From positions 1 through 5,848 of the forward strand of contig URLP01000112.1 in assembly GCA_900548635.1 (NCBI GenBank): a stretch of DNA of 5,848 bases. The letters run 5' to 3'. The position numbers were made by a program, and so were the translations under genes. Positions 1 through 5,600 of this stretch are shown here, one piece after another. Origin of the DNA: an uncultured Megasphaera sp. (lineage in GTDB: Bacteria > Bacillota > Negativicutes > Veillonellales > Megasphaeraceae). Below the pieces are notes generated by a model, which worked only from the letters and a program-made list of their open reading frames with translations, searched no databases and was not told where the DNA came from. Each line of letters opens with the position of its first letter. Within the stretch, counting starts at the first letter, position 1.

Positions 1-86
1 ATAACCGGCGGCCCGCCTGAATCCTGTACATTGCGTATTTTTGCATTTGCGAGAATTTTCGGCAAACGAATCACGCCAAACAAATC

Positions 87-125
87 ACAAAAGGGGCTTG
101 TCGCTGAATGCGACAGCCCCTTTGT
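87..125 (-). terminator. Rho-independent terminator of the dehydrogenase gene
   Basis: Imperfect inverted repeat with arms at 87-104 and 110-125 around a 5-nt loop (105-109). Read on the minus strand, the stem contains GGGGCTGTCGC pairing with GCGACAAGCCCC, with one bulged base, and is followed by TTTTGTGATTTG. A G+C-rich stem plus a T-rich tail, 14 bp past the dehydrogenase stop codon, is the classic intrinsic terminator layout. The tail on the plus-strand side is TTTGTAAAAA, so termination from the left would be weaker. Confidence 0.85.
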
Positions 126-139
126 AAAAAGGTGTGAAA

Positions 140-1087
140 TTAGAGGATGACGTTTTTCTGGTTGCCTGCTAAGTAGGCGTCGATGTTGTCGAAGACGATG
201 ACGGCGCGTTTGGCCATGGATTCTGCCGTGGCGAAGGCGACGTGCGGCGTGACGATGGTATTCTTGGAATGGAGAAGCGGATGGTTGGTATCGAGAGGCG
301 GTTCGTTTTCGAAAACGTCGATGCCGGCGCCGGCGATCTTACCGCTGTTCAGGGCATCCGCCAGGTCCTGGGAGACAACGACAGGACCGCGTGCTTCGTT
401 GACCAGGAAGGCTGTCGGTTTCATGTAGGACAAGGTTTCTTTGTTGATCAGGCCGCGGGATTTATCCGTTACCGGGCAGTGGAGACTGACGATGTCGGCC
501 TGTTCCATCATTTCCTTCATAGGCAGGTATTTGATGAGTTCCGTATCGGCTTTATGGGAGAAACCATTGTAGGCGATGACTTTAGCACCGAAAGCATGGA
601 CGAGTTCGGCGACGCGGTGTCCGATATGCCCCGTGCCGACGAGTGCGACTGTCTTCCCTTCCAGTTCGTTGCCGACAAGGCCGGCCTTCGTGCCTCCAGC
701 ACGGCAAGCCGCATCGACCTGGGGAACGCGGCGGAGCAAGTCGAGCATCATGGCGATGGTCAATTCAGCAACAGCAACGGTCGAATAGCCCGATGCATTG
801 CTGACTTTGATGCCTTTTGCTTTGGCAGCATCCAAGGCGACGTGATCAACACCTGTAAAGGCAACGTCGATGTACTTCAGGTTCGGGCAGGCATTGATGA
901 CTTCCGCTTTAAGGGGCATGTTGGCGATGATGAGGATATCGGCGTCCTTCGCTTCTTCAATCTGGACGGCTGGGTCATCATTGCGTTCATACGCAGCAAA
1001 TTCATAGCCTTTTTCCTTCAAGGGTTTTACATACGAATCAAGCAATTCCTGGCTGATACCTAACGATTCCAACAAGACAATTTTCAT
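140..1087 (-). CDS. D-isomer-specific 2-hydroxyacid dehydrogenase, NAD(P)-dependent
   Basis: A 315-residue cytoplasmic oxidoreductase expected to interconvert a 2-keto acid and a D-2-hydroxy acid (the D-lactate / hydroxypyruvate / phosphoglycerate dehydrogenase superfamily). Length is normal and the gene looks intact. The nucleotide-binding Rossmann fold lies in the middle, with GTGHIG at 151-156. The catalytic triad is visible: Arg233 in NEARGP, Glu262 in DVFENEP and His282 in TPHVAF. After the second beta strand the sequence reads AYNGF, so Asn174 stands where NAD-preferring members often have Asp. Cofactor choice is therefore open. The ATG start has a strong AAAGGAG site (1097-1103) nine bases upstream. 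The gene has its own promoter and terminator, and it follows the MarR gene on the same strand after 121 bp. The exact substrate cannot be told from sequence; lactate or hydroxypyruvate are plausible but unproven. Confidence 0.93.
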   Translation of the reverse strand: MKIVLLESLGISQELLDSYVKPLKEKGYEFAAYERNDDPAVQIEEAKDADILIIANMPLKAEVINACPNLKYIDVAFTGVDHVALDAAKAKGIKVSNASGYSTVAVAELTIAMMLDLLRRVPQVDAACRAGGTKAGLVGNELEGKTVALVGTGHIGHRVAELVHAFGAKVIAYNGFSHKADTELIKYLPMKEMMEQADIVSLHCPVTDKSRGLINKETLSYMKPTAFLVNEARGPVVVSQDLADALNSGKIAGAGIDVFENEPPLDTNHPLLHSKNTIVTPHVAFATAESMAKRAVIVFDNIDAYLAGNQKNVIL

Positions 1088-1127
1088 TTTTAAAATCTCC
1101 TTTCAGCATAGGTAATATCTTGATTTA

Positions 1128-1156
1128 ATTATACGCATATGCTGATGATTTGTAAG
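1128..1156 (-). promoter_or_regulatory. Sigma-A-type promoter of the dehydrogenase gene
   Basis: On the minus strand a perfect -10 box TATAAT (1128-1133) lies 17 bp after CTTACA (1151-1156), which matches 4 of 6 bases of TTGACA. The start point would fall near 1121, about 35 bp before the ATG. The spacer holds the 8-bp palindrome GCATATGC (1135-1142). A further inverted repeat, TATAG-9 bp-CTATA (1175-1193), lies just upstream of the -35 box. Either could be a regulator site, but this is not established. Confidence 0.7.
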
Positions 1157-1208
1157 CTATCTATGGGAAATCAGTATAGGTATACCCTCTATATGATAAA
1201 AATATATA

Positions 1209-1643
1209 CTACTCCGCCTCTAAAGCCGCTTGGACTTTCGCACACAGCGTCAATAGCTGCTGACGTTCCGTTGCTGACAATCCCTGCAAGGCCTGTCTCC
1301 GATGGGCCGTTACAAAAGGTTCCGCTTTGGCAAACAGGTCCCGGCCGGCTTCGGTCAATTCGATGTACTTACCCCGCCCTTTCTCCATAGGATGACGGCG
1401 AATCAGGCCTTTCTTCTCCAGCCGGCTCAACGTGCGCGTAATCGCCGCCGCTTCCACCTTGAAATAACGAATCAAATCGGCCTGGGCAATGCCGTCATTC
1501 AAGTGAATGAAGTTCAGGACCATCCATTCCGAGCTGTGAAGTCCTAAAGGGGCTACACAGCCGTTCAAAGTCCGGGAAAAAATCCGGGTCGTACAGAATA
1601 ATTGTCGTATCAATTCATCATCTTTCCGATCTCGTACGTCCAT
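1209..1643 (-). CDS. MarR-family winged-helix transcriptional regulator
   Basis: A 144-residue DNA-binding protein of usual MarR length, expected to act as a dimer and usually as a ligand-released repressor. The winged helix-turn-helix occupies about residues 35-100. The recognition helix lies within VEAAAITRTLSRLEKKGLI (63-81), and the wing leads into GRGKYIELTEAGRDLF (89-104). Helices at both ends would form the dimer interface. I chose the ATG at 1643 because GAGAGG (1651-1656) sits seven bases before it. The reading frame could also begin at a TTG at 1658, which would overlap the MFS stop codon, but that site has no good ribosome binding site. The gene lies 11 bp after the MFS transporter gene with no terminator between, so the two should be co-transcribed. 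The pair of TTGACTAGTCAA palindromes at the operon promoter are the likely operators, implying autoregulation and control of the pump. The inducer is unknown. Confidence 0.92.
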   Translation of the reverse strand: MDVRDRKDDELIRQLFCTTRIFSRTLNGCVAPLGLHSSEWMVLNFIHLNDGIAQADLIRYFKVEAAAITRTLSRLEKKGLIRRHPMEKGRGKYIELTEAGRDLFAKAEPFVTAHRRQALQGLSATERQQLLTLCAKVQAALEAE

Positions 1644-1650
1644 TAGGATA

Positions 1651-1656
1651 CCTCTC
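1651..1656 (-). promoter_or_regulatory. Ribosome binding site deciding the marR start
   Basis: Minus-strand GAGAGG lies seven bases before the ATG at 1643, and it overlaps the stop codon (1655-1657) of the MFS gene. This favours the 144-residue product over a 149-residue form starting at TTG 1658. It also suggests translational coupling to the transporter. Confidence 0.65.
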
Positions 1657-2869
1657 AATCTTTATGGATATCGGCGACGGCTCCTTTTCCCACTTTCTGA
1701 CTAGCCATGACATCGCTGCCATAACGATAATGACAGAACATGAACAGGACAGCAAAACAAATCATAAGGGCTGTGACACTCCAGTACATGTGGCGATAGC
1801 CTACCATACCGGCGATGACGCCCAAGACGAGGATACCCGTGCTGGTACCGATATCGAGCATATTATAGAAGGTCGCGCTGGCGGAACTGCGACGTTCCGG
1901 GCGGACCATATTCAGGATCCACGTCAGCAGAGCCGGGAGCAGCAGGCCGGCACCTAAACCATAAAAAACAGAAGCTGCCAGCAAGACCATGAGCGAATGG
2001 GCGGCCATGATGAGCAACAACCCGATCAAATACAAGACCGACCCGGGCATGACGACGGCAAAGGCGCCTTTGGCATCGAGGAGACGGCCGCCAAAAGGAC
2101 GGGAAATGAAGACGAACAGCGTCCCAATGATGAAGAATAAACCGGCATTTTCAATATGGGCTTCTGCAGCCATCATGGCGATATACGTATTGACACTGCC
2201 ATAAGCGGCGCCGAAGAAAATCGTCAAAATAGCGGGAAGGCCCGTGCCCGTTTCACAGATGCGGTCACGCAGGGAAGCCTTTTCCGTCACTTCTACCTGA
2301 CGAACTTTCTTACCGGCATGACAGAAAATACTGACAAGGACAGCCAGGAAGGAAACGGCAGCCGACGAGAAGAACAAAGCTGCCGGGCTGATATCATTGA
2401 GCAAAAATAAACCGACAGCCGGAGCCAGTGCCATCATGACCGTACTGCCCAAGCCAAAATAGCCAATCCCTTCGCCGCGGCGGCTGGCCGGGATGACATC
2501 GGCGACGATAGCCGCTGCAAAAGTCGTGCTCAGGCCAAAACCGAAGCCGTGGAGGATACGGGCAGCTACGATGGCGTGGATACTATCAAACATATAATAC
2601 GACACGGTGGCTAAAATGGAAAGAGCCAGGCCCAGGTAAAGGCACTTCTTTTTCCCTAAATAGTGGACACCGGTATCCGTGAACAGGCGGATACAAATGG
2701 CCGAATAGCCAAAGATGCCGCCGATAAGCCCGATTTCCCCGCCAGTAGCTCCTAAACTAGCGGCATAGAGGGTAATCGTCGGCAAGAGAAAATGGAAACC
2801 AGCGAATAAAAAGCCATTGGCCAGGACCAAAGCCACGAAATCACGAGTCCATAATCTTTCTTTTATCAA
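1655..2869 (-). CDS. Major facilitator superfamily transporter, probable efflux permease
   Basis: A 404-residue inner-membrane protein with about twelve hydrophobic segments in two halves of six. They are joined by a charged cytoplasmic loop near residues 184-211 (CHAGKKVRQVEVTEKASLRDR). The loop after helix 2 (FTDTGVHYLGKKK, 63-75) is a degenerate MFS motif A, and RPFGGRLLDAKG (257-268) is its counterpart in the second half. Arg104 in RILHGFGFG (104-112) matches motif B. RRGEGIGYFGLGSTVMMALA (130-149) followed by PAVGL resembles the motif-C region of proton-coupled drug antiporters in the DHA1/AraJ-like group. The start is TTG, set by AGGAG at 2878-2882, eight bases upstream. No upstream in-frame ATG is supported. 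The gene is first in an operon with a MarR regulator, and that arrangement usually marks export of a toxic compound or metabolite. Substrate unknown. Confidence 0.92.
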   Translation of the reverse strand: MIKERLWTRDFVALVLANGFLFAGFHFLLPTITLYAASLGATGGEIGLIGGIFGYSAICIRLFTDTGVHYLGKKKCLYLGLALSILATVSYYMFDSIHAIVAARILHGFGFGLSTTFAAAIVADVIPASRRGEGIGYFGLGSTVMMALAPAVGLFLLNDISPAALFFSSAAVSFLAVLVSIFCHAGKKVRQVEVTEKASLRDRICETGTGLPAILTIFFGAAYGSVNTYIAMMAAEAHIENAGLFFIIGTLFVFISRPFGGRLLDAKGAFAVVMPGSVLYLIGLLLIMAAHSLMVLLAASVFYGLGAGLLLPALLTWILNMVRPERRSSASATFYNMLDIGTSTGILVLGVIAGMVGYRHMYWSVTALMICFAVLFMFCHYRYGSDVMASQKVGKGAVADIHKD

Positions 2870-2876
2870 TGCAATC

Positions 2877-2885
2877 GCTCCTTTT
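2877..2885 (-). promoter_or_regulatory. Ribosome binding site for the TTG start of the MFS gene
   Basis: Minus-strand AAAAGGAGC with an 8-nt spacer to TTG at 2869. The strong Shine-Dalgarno match at normal distance supports the rare start codon. Confidence 0.75.
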
Positions 2886-2889
2886 ATAA

Positions 2890-2901
2890 TTGACTAGTCA
2901 A
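2890..2901. promoter_or_regulatory. Predicted MarR operator, leader copy
   Basis: Perfect 12-bp palindrome TTGACTAGTCAA, in the transcribed leader between the predicted start point (about 2912) and the ribosome binding site of the MFS gene. It is identical to the copy at 2936-2947, with centres 46 bp apart. Perfect palindromes with TTGA/TCAA ends are typical of MarR-family operators. Binding here would block elongation or assist repression by the upstream site. Confidence 0.75.
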
Positions 2902-2918
2902 ATTTATTGACGGAATAT

Positions 2919-2947
2919 ATCATAACGCTTATAAATTGACTAGTCAA
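2919..2947 (-). promoter_or_regulatory. Sigma-A-type promoter of the MFS-marR operon
   Basis: On the minus strand TTGACT (2942-2947, 5 of 6 to consensus), a 17-bp spacer, and TATGAT (2919-2924, 5 of 6). The -35 hexamer is the left half of the palindrome at 2936-2947, so a bound regulator would directly exclude RNA polymerase. Transcription should start near 2912, leaving a leader of about 43 nt. Confidence 0.8.
2936..2947. promoter_or_regulatory. Predicted MarR operator, -35 copy
   Basis: Second perfect copy of TTGACTAGTCAA, extended by one A/T pair on each side to 14 bp (2935-2948). It includes the whole -35 box of the MFS-marR promoter. The regulator is inferred to be the MarR protein encoded second in the operon, because no other regulator gene is nearby. 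Confidence 0.8.
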
Positions 2948-2996
2948 TATAGTGTGAAGATTTCTGCTAGTATGCATGATTTTTTTAGCGCAAAGG

Positions 2997-3079
2997 TTGT
3001 TCGTTCATCGTTCATCGTGATGGCTTGTCATTTTTTAATCCCATACGATGAACGACTACGCCCTACGGCGAACGAACAA
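2997..3079. repeat. Imperfect inverted repeat, possible dispersed palindrome or rightward terminator
   Basis: The outer arms TTGTTCGTTC (2997-3006) and GAACGAACAA (3070-3079) are exact complements. Inside them CGTTCATCGT (3009-3018) pairs with ACGATGAACG (3045-3054), and ATGG (3020-3023) pairs with CCAT (3041-3044), leaving a 17-nt loop. The right side carries 15 extra bases between its two arms, including CGCCCTACGGCG, which can fold on itself. The left side carries the direct repeat CGTTCATCGTTCATCGT (3002-3018). Six T residues follow at 3083-3088 on the plus strand and run into the exonuclease stop codon, so the structure could stop rightward transcription. No comparable T-run follows it on the minus strand. 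It may instead be a short repeated palindromic element. There is no coding potential I would defend. Confidence 0.6.
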
Positions 3080-3086
3080 GTATTTT

Positions 3087-3641
3087 TTACAGCCTCTTCA
3101 AAGTAAGGTGTGTCGCGTCGAGGAGTTCTTCCATAGACGAAGCACCGACGATTTCAGCCGCTTTGAGGACGATGTAGGCACAGGCCCGGGCATCGTCCAG
3201 GGCCTGGTGGTGATGGAAGGAATAGCCTAAATAATTGGCGACAGTATCGAGCTTATGGTTCGGCAGGTTGGGCCAGACGCGGCGGGAAATCTGGACCGTA
3301 CAGGCATAGGAAGCCTTTGGTTTTTCCAAATGATACGTCTTCAAAAGGCTGCGCAGGACGCGCGTATCGAAGACGGCGTAGTGAGCGACGAGGATGCGCC
3401 CTTCCAGATGAGGCCGGATGCGGTCCCAGAGGGCATCGAATTTCGGCTTGTGCGCGACCTGATCCGGCGTGATACCGTGGATTTGAATATTTTCCTTGTC
3501 AAAAACCATAAAAGGCGGTTTAATGAGCGTATAGCCTTCTTTGACACACTGATCGTCATGCATGGTGACCGCTGCCAGCGAGCAGGCACTGTTGGCATAT
3601 TTATTAGCCGTTTCAAAGTCGATAGCTGTAAAATCGAGCAT
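3087..3641 (-). CDS. Stand-alone DEDDh 3'-5' exonuclease (DNA polymerase III epsilon-like)
   Basis: A 184-residue cytoplasmic nuclease of the RNase T / DnaQ fold. It should remove nucleotides from 3' ends of DNA or RNA by two-metal catalysis. All acidic motifs are present: Asp8 and Glu10 in AIDFET, Asp92 in AHYAVFDTRVL, and His145 with Asp150 in HQALDDARA. HGIT (55-58) is also typical of the family. Motif II reads AHYAVFD where AHNxxFD is commoner, so Tyr88 replaces Asn; this is not a metal ligand. The protein is about the length of the exonuclease domain alone and lacks helicase, BRCT, GIY-YIG or polymerase-binding extensions. Its cellular role, proofreading or repair or RNA trimming, is therefore undetermined. 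The ATG start has AAGGAG six bases upstream. The gene is divergent from the YgjP-like gene, with 40 bp between start codons. Confidence 0.92.
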   Translation of the reverse strand: MLDFTAIDFETANKYANSACSLAAVTMHDDQCVKEGYTLIKPPFMVFDKENIQIHGITPDQVAHKPKFDALWDRIRPHLEGRILVAHYAVFDTRVLRSLLKTYHLEKPKASYACTVQISRRVWPNLPNHKLDTVANYLGYSFHHHQALDDARACAYIVLKAAEIVGASSMEELLDATHLTLKRL

Positions 3642-3681
3642 AATTTTCTCCTTACATCTTATTTCTCTGCGAGGTATCTGT

Positions 3682-4404
3682 ATGAACAGTGAAACCCATC
3701 AATTCACGGCCCAGGGCCGCACCTTCCCGGTCCTCCTGGTCCGCAAAAAAGTAAAGAACATCAATCTCCACGTCCGCAGCGACGGCACGCTGTATATTTC
3801 AGCGCCCCAGCGCCTGCCCTGGAGCTATATCTTCGACTTCCTGCAGAAAAAGGAAGCCTTCATCACGAAAGCCGTGACAGAAATGGAAGAACGGCAGCAC
3901 CGCTTCCCCAGGCTGACTCTCAGCGACGGCGATACGCTCAGCCTAGCCGGAAAGCCGTACGCCCTGGACGTCCGCCTGGGCCTAAACAACAGTATCCGCC
4001 GCAGCGGCAGCACGGTCTTCATGGAGCTTGCCGACGACACGCTGGAAATGCGGCAGAAGCTTTATCACAAGCTGCTCCAGTCCCTGGGGAAGAAGATGTT
4101 CCCGGCCAGTCTTGAACGCATGCTGCCCCTTTTTGACGAATATAATCTGGCCGAGCCCATCCTCAAGCAGCGCCTCATGCGTTCGCGCTGGGGTTCGTGC
4201 ATGCCGTTAAAGGGCATCGTCACGATGAATACGTACCTCACGGTCATGCCCGAAGCCATCATCGACCACGTCATGCTCCACGAACTGTGCCACTTTCTGC
4301 AGCCCAACCACTCGCGCCATTTCTACGACGCCATGACGATGCGCATGCCGGACTGGCAGGAACGGCGCAAAGCCATGGTCAACTACCTGCCTTACTGCGT
4401 CTGA
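3682..4404 (+). CDS. YgjP/DUF45-family zinc metallopeptidase-fold protein
   Basis: A 240-residue soluble protein. The N-terminal part (about 14-45, with RKKVKNINLHVRSDGTLYIS then AP) is the beta-rich domain typical of YgjP homologues. The C-terminal part carries SRWGSC (168-173), then the HExxH zinc site HELCH (200-204), and a third probable ligand His210 in NHSRHF. MPDWQERR (222-229) is the usual tail. The family is annotated as SprT-like or M48-like metal-dependent hydrolases, and E. coli YgjP has been described as a UTP pyrophosphatase, so proteolysis should not be assumed. The frame stays open back to 3562, but I chose the ATG at 3682 because GAGG (3671-3674) lies seven bases before it and the earlier stretch lies inside the exonuclease gene. 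The gene is the only plus-strand gene here. Its codons look richer in G+C at third positions than those of its left-hand neighbours. The last 13 bp overlap the end of the opposing lipoprotein gene. Confidence 0.93.
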   Translation: MNSETHQFTAQGRTFPVLLVRKKVKNINLHVRSDGTLYISAPQRLPWSYIFDFLQKKEAFITKAVTEMEERQHRFPRLTLSDGDTLSLAGKPYALDVRLGLNNSIRRSGSTVFMELADDTLEMRQKLYHKLLQSLGKKMFPASLERMLPLFDEYNLAEPILKQRLMRSRWGSCMPLKGIVTMNTYLTVMPEAIIDHVMLHELCHFLQPNHSRHFYDAMTMRMPDWQERRKAMVNYLPYCV

Positions 4405-5561
4405 CGTTCTGCCGGAATCGTCGCCGCCAGCTGGGGCTGACCGCCGGCAAGGGTCATGATGAAGACATCTTTTATGGCGTCGTGGTTGGCATCGAGGGAC
4501 ATCGTCCCCGTCGCCCCCTGATAATCGATGGTCTTTTCCAATTCTTTGGCCACATCGGCCGCGTCCCCTGACTGACAGCGCGCAATGGCGTCGGCCGTAA
4601 TCATGAAGGCGTCGTAGCCCAGGGCGGCATAGCTGTCAGGCCATTCGCCGTATTTTTCATAATAGGCATTCGAAAAAGCCTTTGCCGCCTCGCTGGCTTC
4701 GTGGCCGGCATAGTGGTCCGTATAATAGAGCTGCGTCAAATAGGCCGGATCGATGTCCTGAAGCATTTTGAGCCCGTTCCAGCCGTCCGGTCCGAGGAGG
4801 GGCACGCTGATACCGCGGCTGCGCAGGAGCGTAATGGCAGGAATCGTCCAGTCATCGTAGCCGGGCAGATAGATGACGTCGATCTGTTCCCGCGCTAAAA
4901 GGGGCAGATACTGCCCGAGGTCGCTGCTGTCTTCTGCAGCGATGAAGACGGGCACGTCGCCGCCGTCAGCCACAAAGGCGCTGCGGAAATATTCGGCCAG
5001 GCCCTGAGCATACATCTTATCGGGATAATAGAAGACCGCCGCCCGTTTTGCATGGAGCTGCTTTACGGCATAGTCCGCCATGGCCCTCCCCTGGGAGGCA
5101 TCGAGGTAGGCGGCGCGGAAGATATAGCGGTAGACTTCATGGGACTTGTCATCGACAGTGATATCCGGCTGCGTGCAGGCCGGGCTGATGAGGGGTATCT
5201 TCACGGCTTCCGCATTGGGGATGACGGCCCGTGTGCAGTCTGTTAAATCCGGACCGATGATGGCCGAGACGTGGCGGATGGTCAGCTGCTGGATCGCTGC
5301 TTCGGCATCTTCGGGCTTGCCGTGGTTGTCGACGGAGACGAGCTGGACCGGTTTTCCCAGGAGGCCGCCCCGGTCGTTGACGATATCCTTGGCCAGTTCT
5401 ACGCCTCGTTCGGTCGACGTCGAATAGGACATGCCCTTACCGCTCAGGGCCAGGTTCGTACCGATGAGGACGCCTGTATTATGGCCAAAAAAAGAGCAGC
5501 CGCCTGAAAAAAGAGCCGTGAAAAAGATACAGAGTGTCAGAAGGCAGGTGTATTTTTTCAT
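4392..5561 (-). CDS. Branched-chain amino acid-type ABC transporter substrate-binding lipoprotein
   Basis: A 389-residue type I periplasmic-binding-fold protein (Peripla_BP_6 / LivJ-like), expected to be lipid-anchored outside the cytoplasmic membrane and to present a small ligand to an ABC permease. The N-terminus is a lipoprotein signal: MKKY, a hydrophobic stretch (5-18), then SGGC with Cys22 as the probable lipidated residue. The lipobox is imperfect, with Ser at -3. Family landmarks follow in order: GTNLALSGKG (34-43), ERGVELAKDIVNDRGG (51-66), AIIGPDLTDCT (100-110), PLISPACTQP (123-132), LGYDAF (314-319) and YQGATGTMSLDANHD (347-361). The ATG start has AAAGGAG (5567-5573) five bases upstream. 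It lies 39 bp after the M23 peptidase gene with no terminator seen, so they probably share a transcript. No permease or ATPase gene follows, since the next gene is convergent. It is therefore an orphan binding protein as far as this window shows, and its ligand is unknown. Confidence 0.92.
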   Translation of the reverse strand: MKKYTCLLTLCIFFTALFSGGCSFFGHNTGVLIGTNLALSGKGMSYSTSTERGVELAKDIVNDRGGLLGKPVQLVSVDNHGKPEDAEAAIQQLTIRHVSAIIGPDLTDCTRAVIPNAEAVKIPLISPACTQPDITVDDKSHEVYRYIFRAAYLDASQGRAMADYAVKQLHAKRAAVFYYPDKMYAQGLAEYFRSAFVADGGDVPVFIAAEDSSDLGQYLPLLAREQIDVIYLPGYDDWTIPAITLLRSRGISVPLLGPDGWNGLKMLQDIDPAYLTQLYYTDHYAGHEASEAAKAFSNAYYEKYGEWPDSYAALGYDAFMITADAIARCQSGDAADVAKELEKTIDYQGATGTMSLDANHDAIKDVFIMTLAGGQPQLAATIPAERQTQ

Positions 5562-5600
5562 AATGACTCCTTTCAGGCAGTTGCCGTAAATAGCATCTTC

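Noticed and set aside
242..1063. Long plus-strand open frame (273 codons) opposite the dehydrogenase gene
   Set aside because: It is the antisense shadow of a gene with intact motifs. Its translation shows no domain, and no ribosome binding site or promoter precedes it.
1197..1211. Possible terminator after marR, from the T-rich minus strand following its stop codon
   Set aside because: No stable stem precedes the T-rich stretch, so readthrough towards the dehydrogenase cannot be excluded but a terminator cannot be called.
3048..3230. 60-codon plus-strand frame beginning inside the inverted repeat
   Set aside because: It starts in a palindromic element without a ribosome binding site and continues antisense to the exonuclease gene.
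3562..3681. 40-codon N-terminal extension of the YgjP-like protein
   Set aside because: It lies inside the divergent exonuclease gene, matches nothing in the family's N-terminus, and a good GAGG site precedes the ATG at 3682.
3642..3681. Promoters for the divergent exonuclease and YgjP-like genes
   Set aside because: A CATAAT on the plus strand (3639-3644) and a TAAGAT on the minus strand can be found, but neither has a credible -35 box at 16-18 bp.
3255..3692. Plus-strand open frame of 145 codons opposite the exonuclease
   Set aside because: Shadow of the DEDDh gene. No recognisable motif, and it runs into the true start of the YgjP-like gene in another frame.
5562..5600. GGCAGTTGCC (5576-5585) between the M23 and lipoprotein genes as a terminator
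   Set aside because: The stem is only four pairs around two bases and no T-run follows, so it would not terminate transcription.
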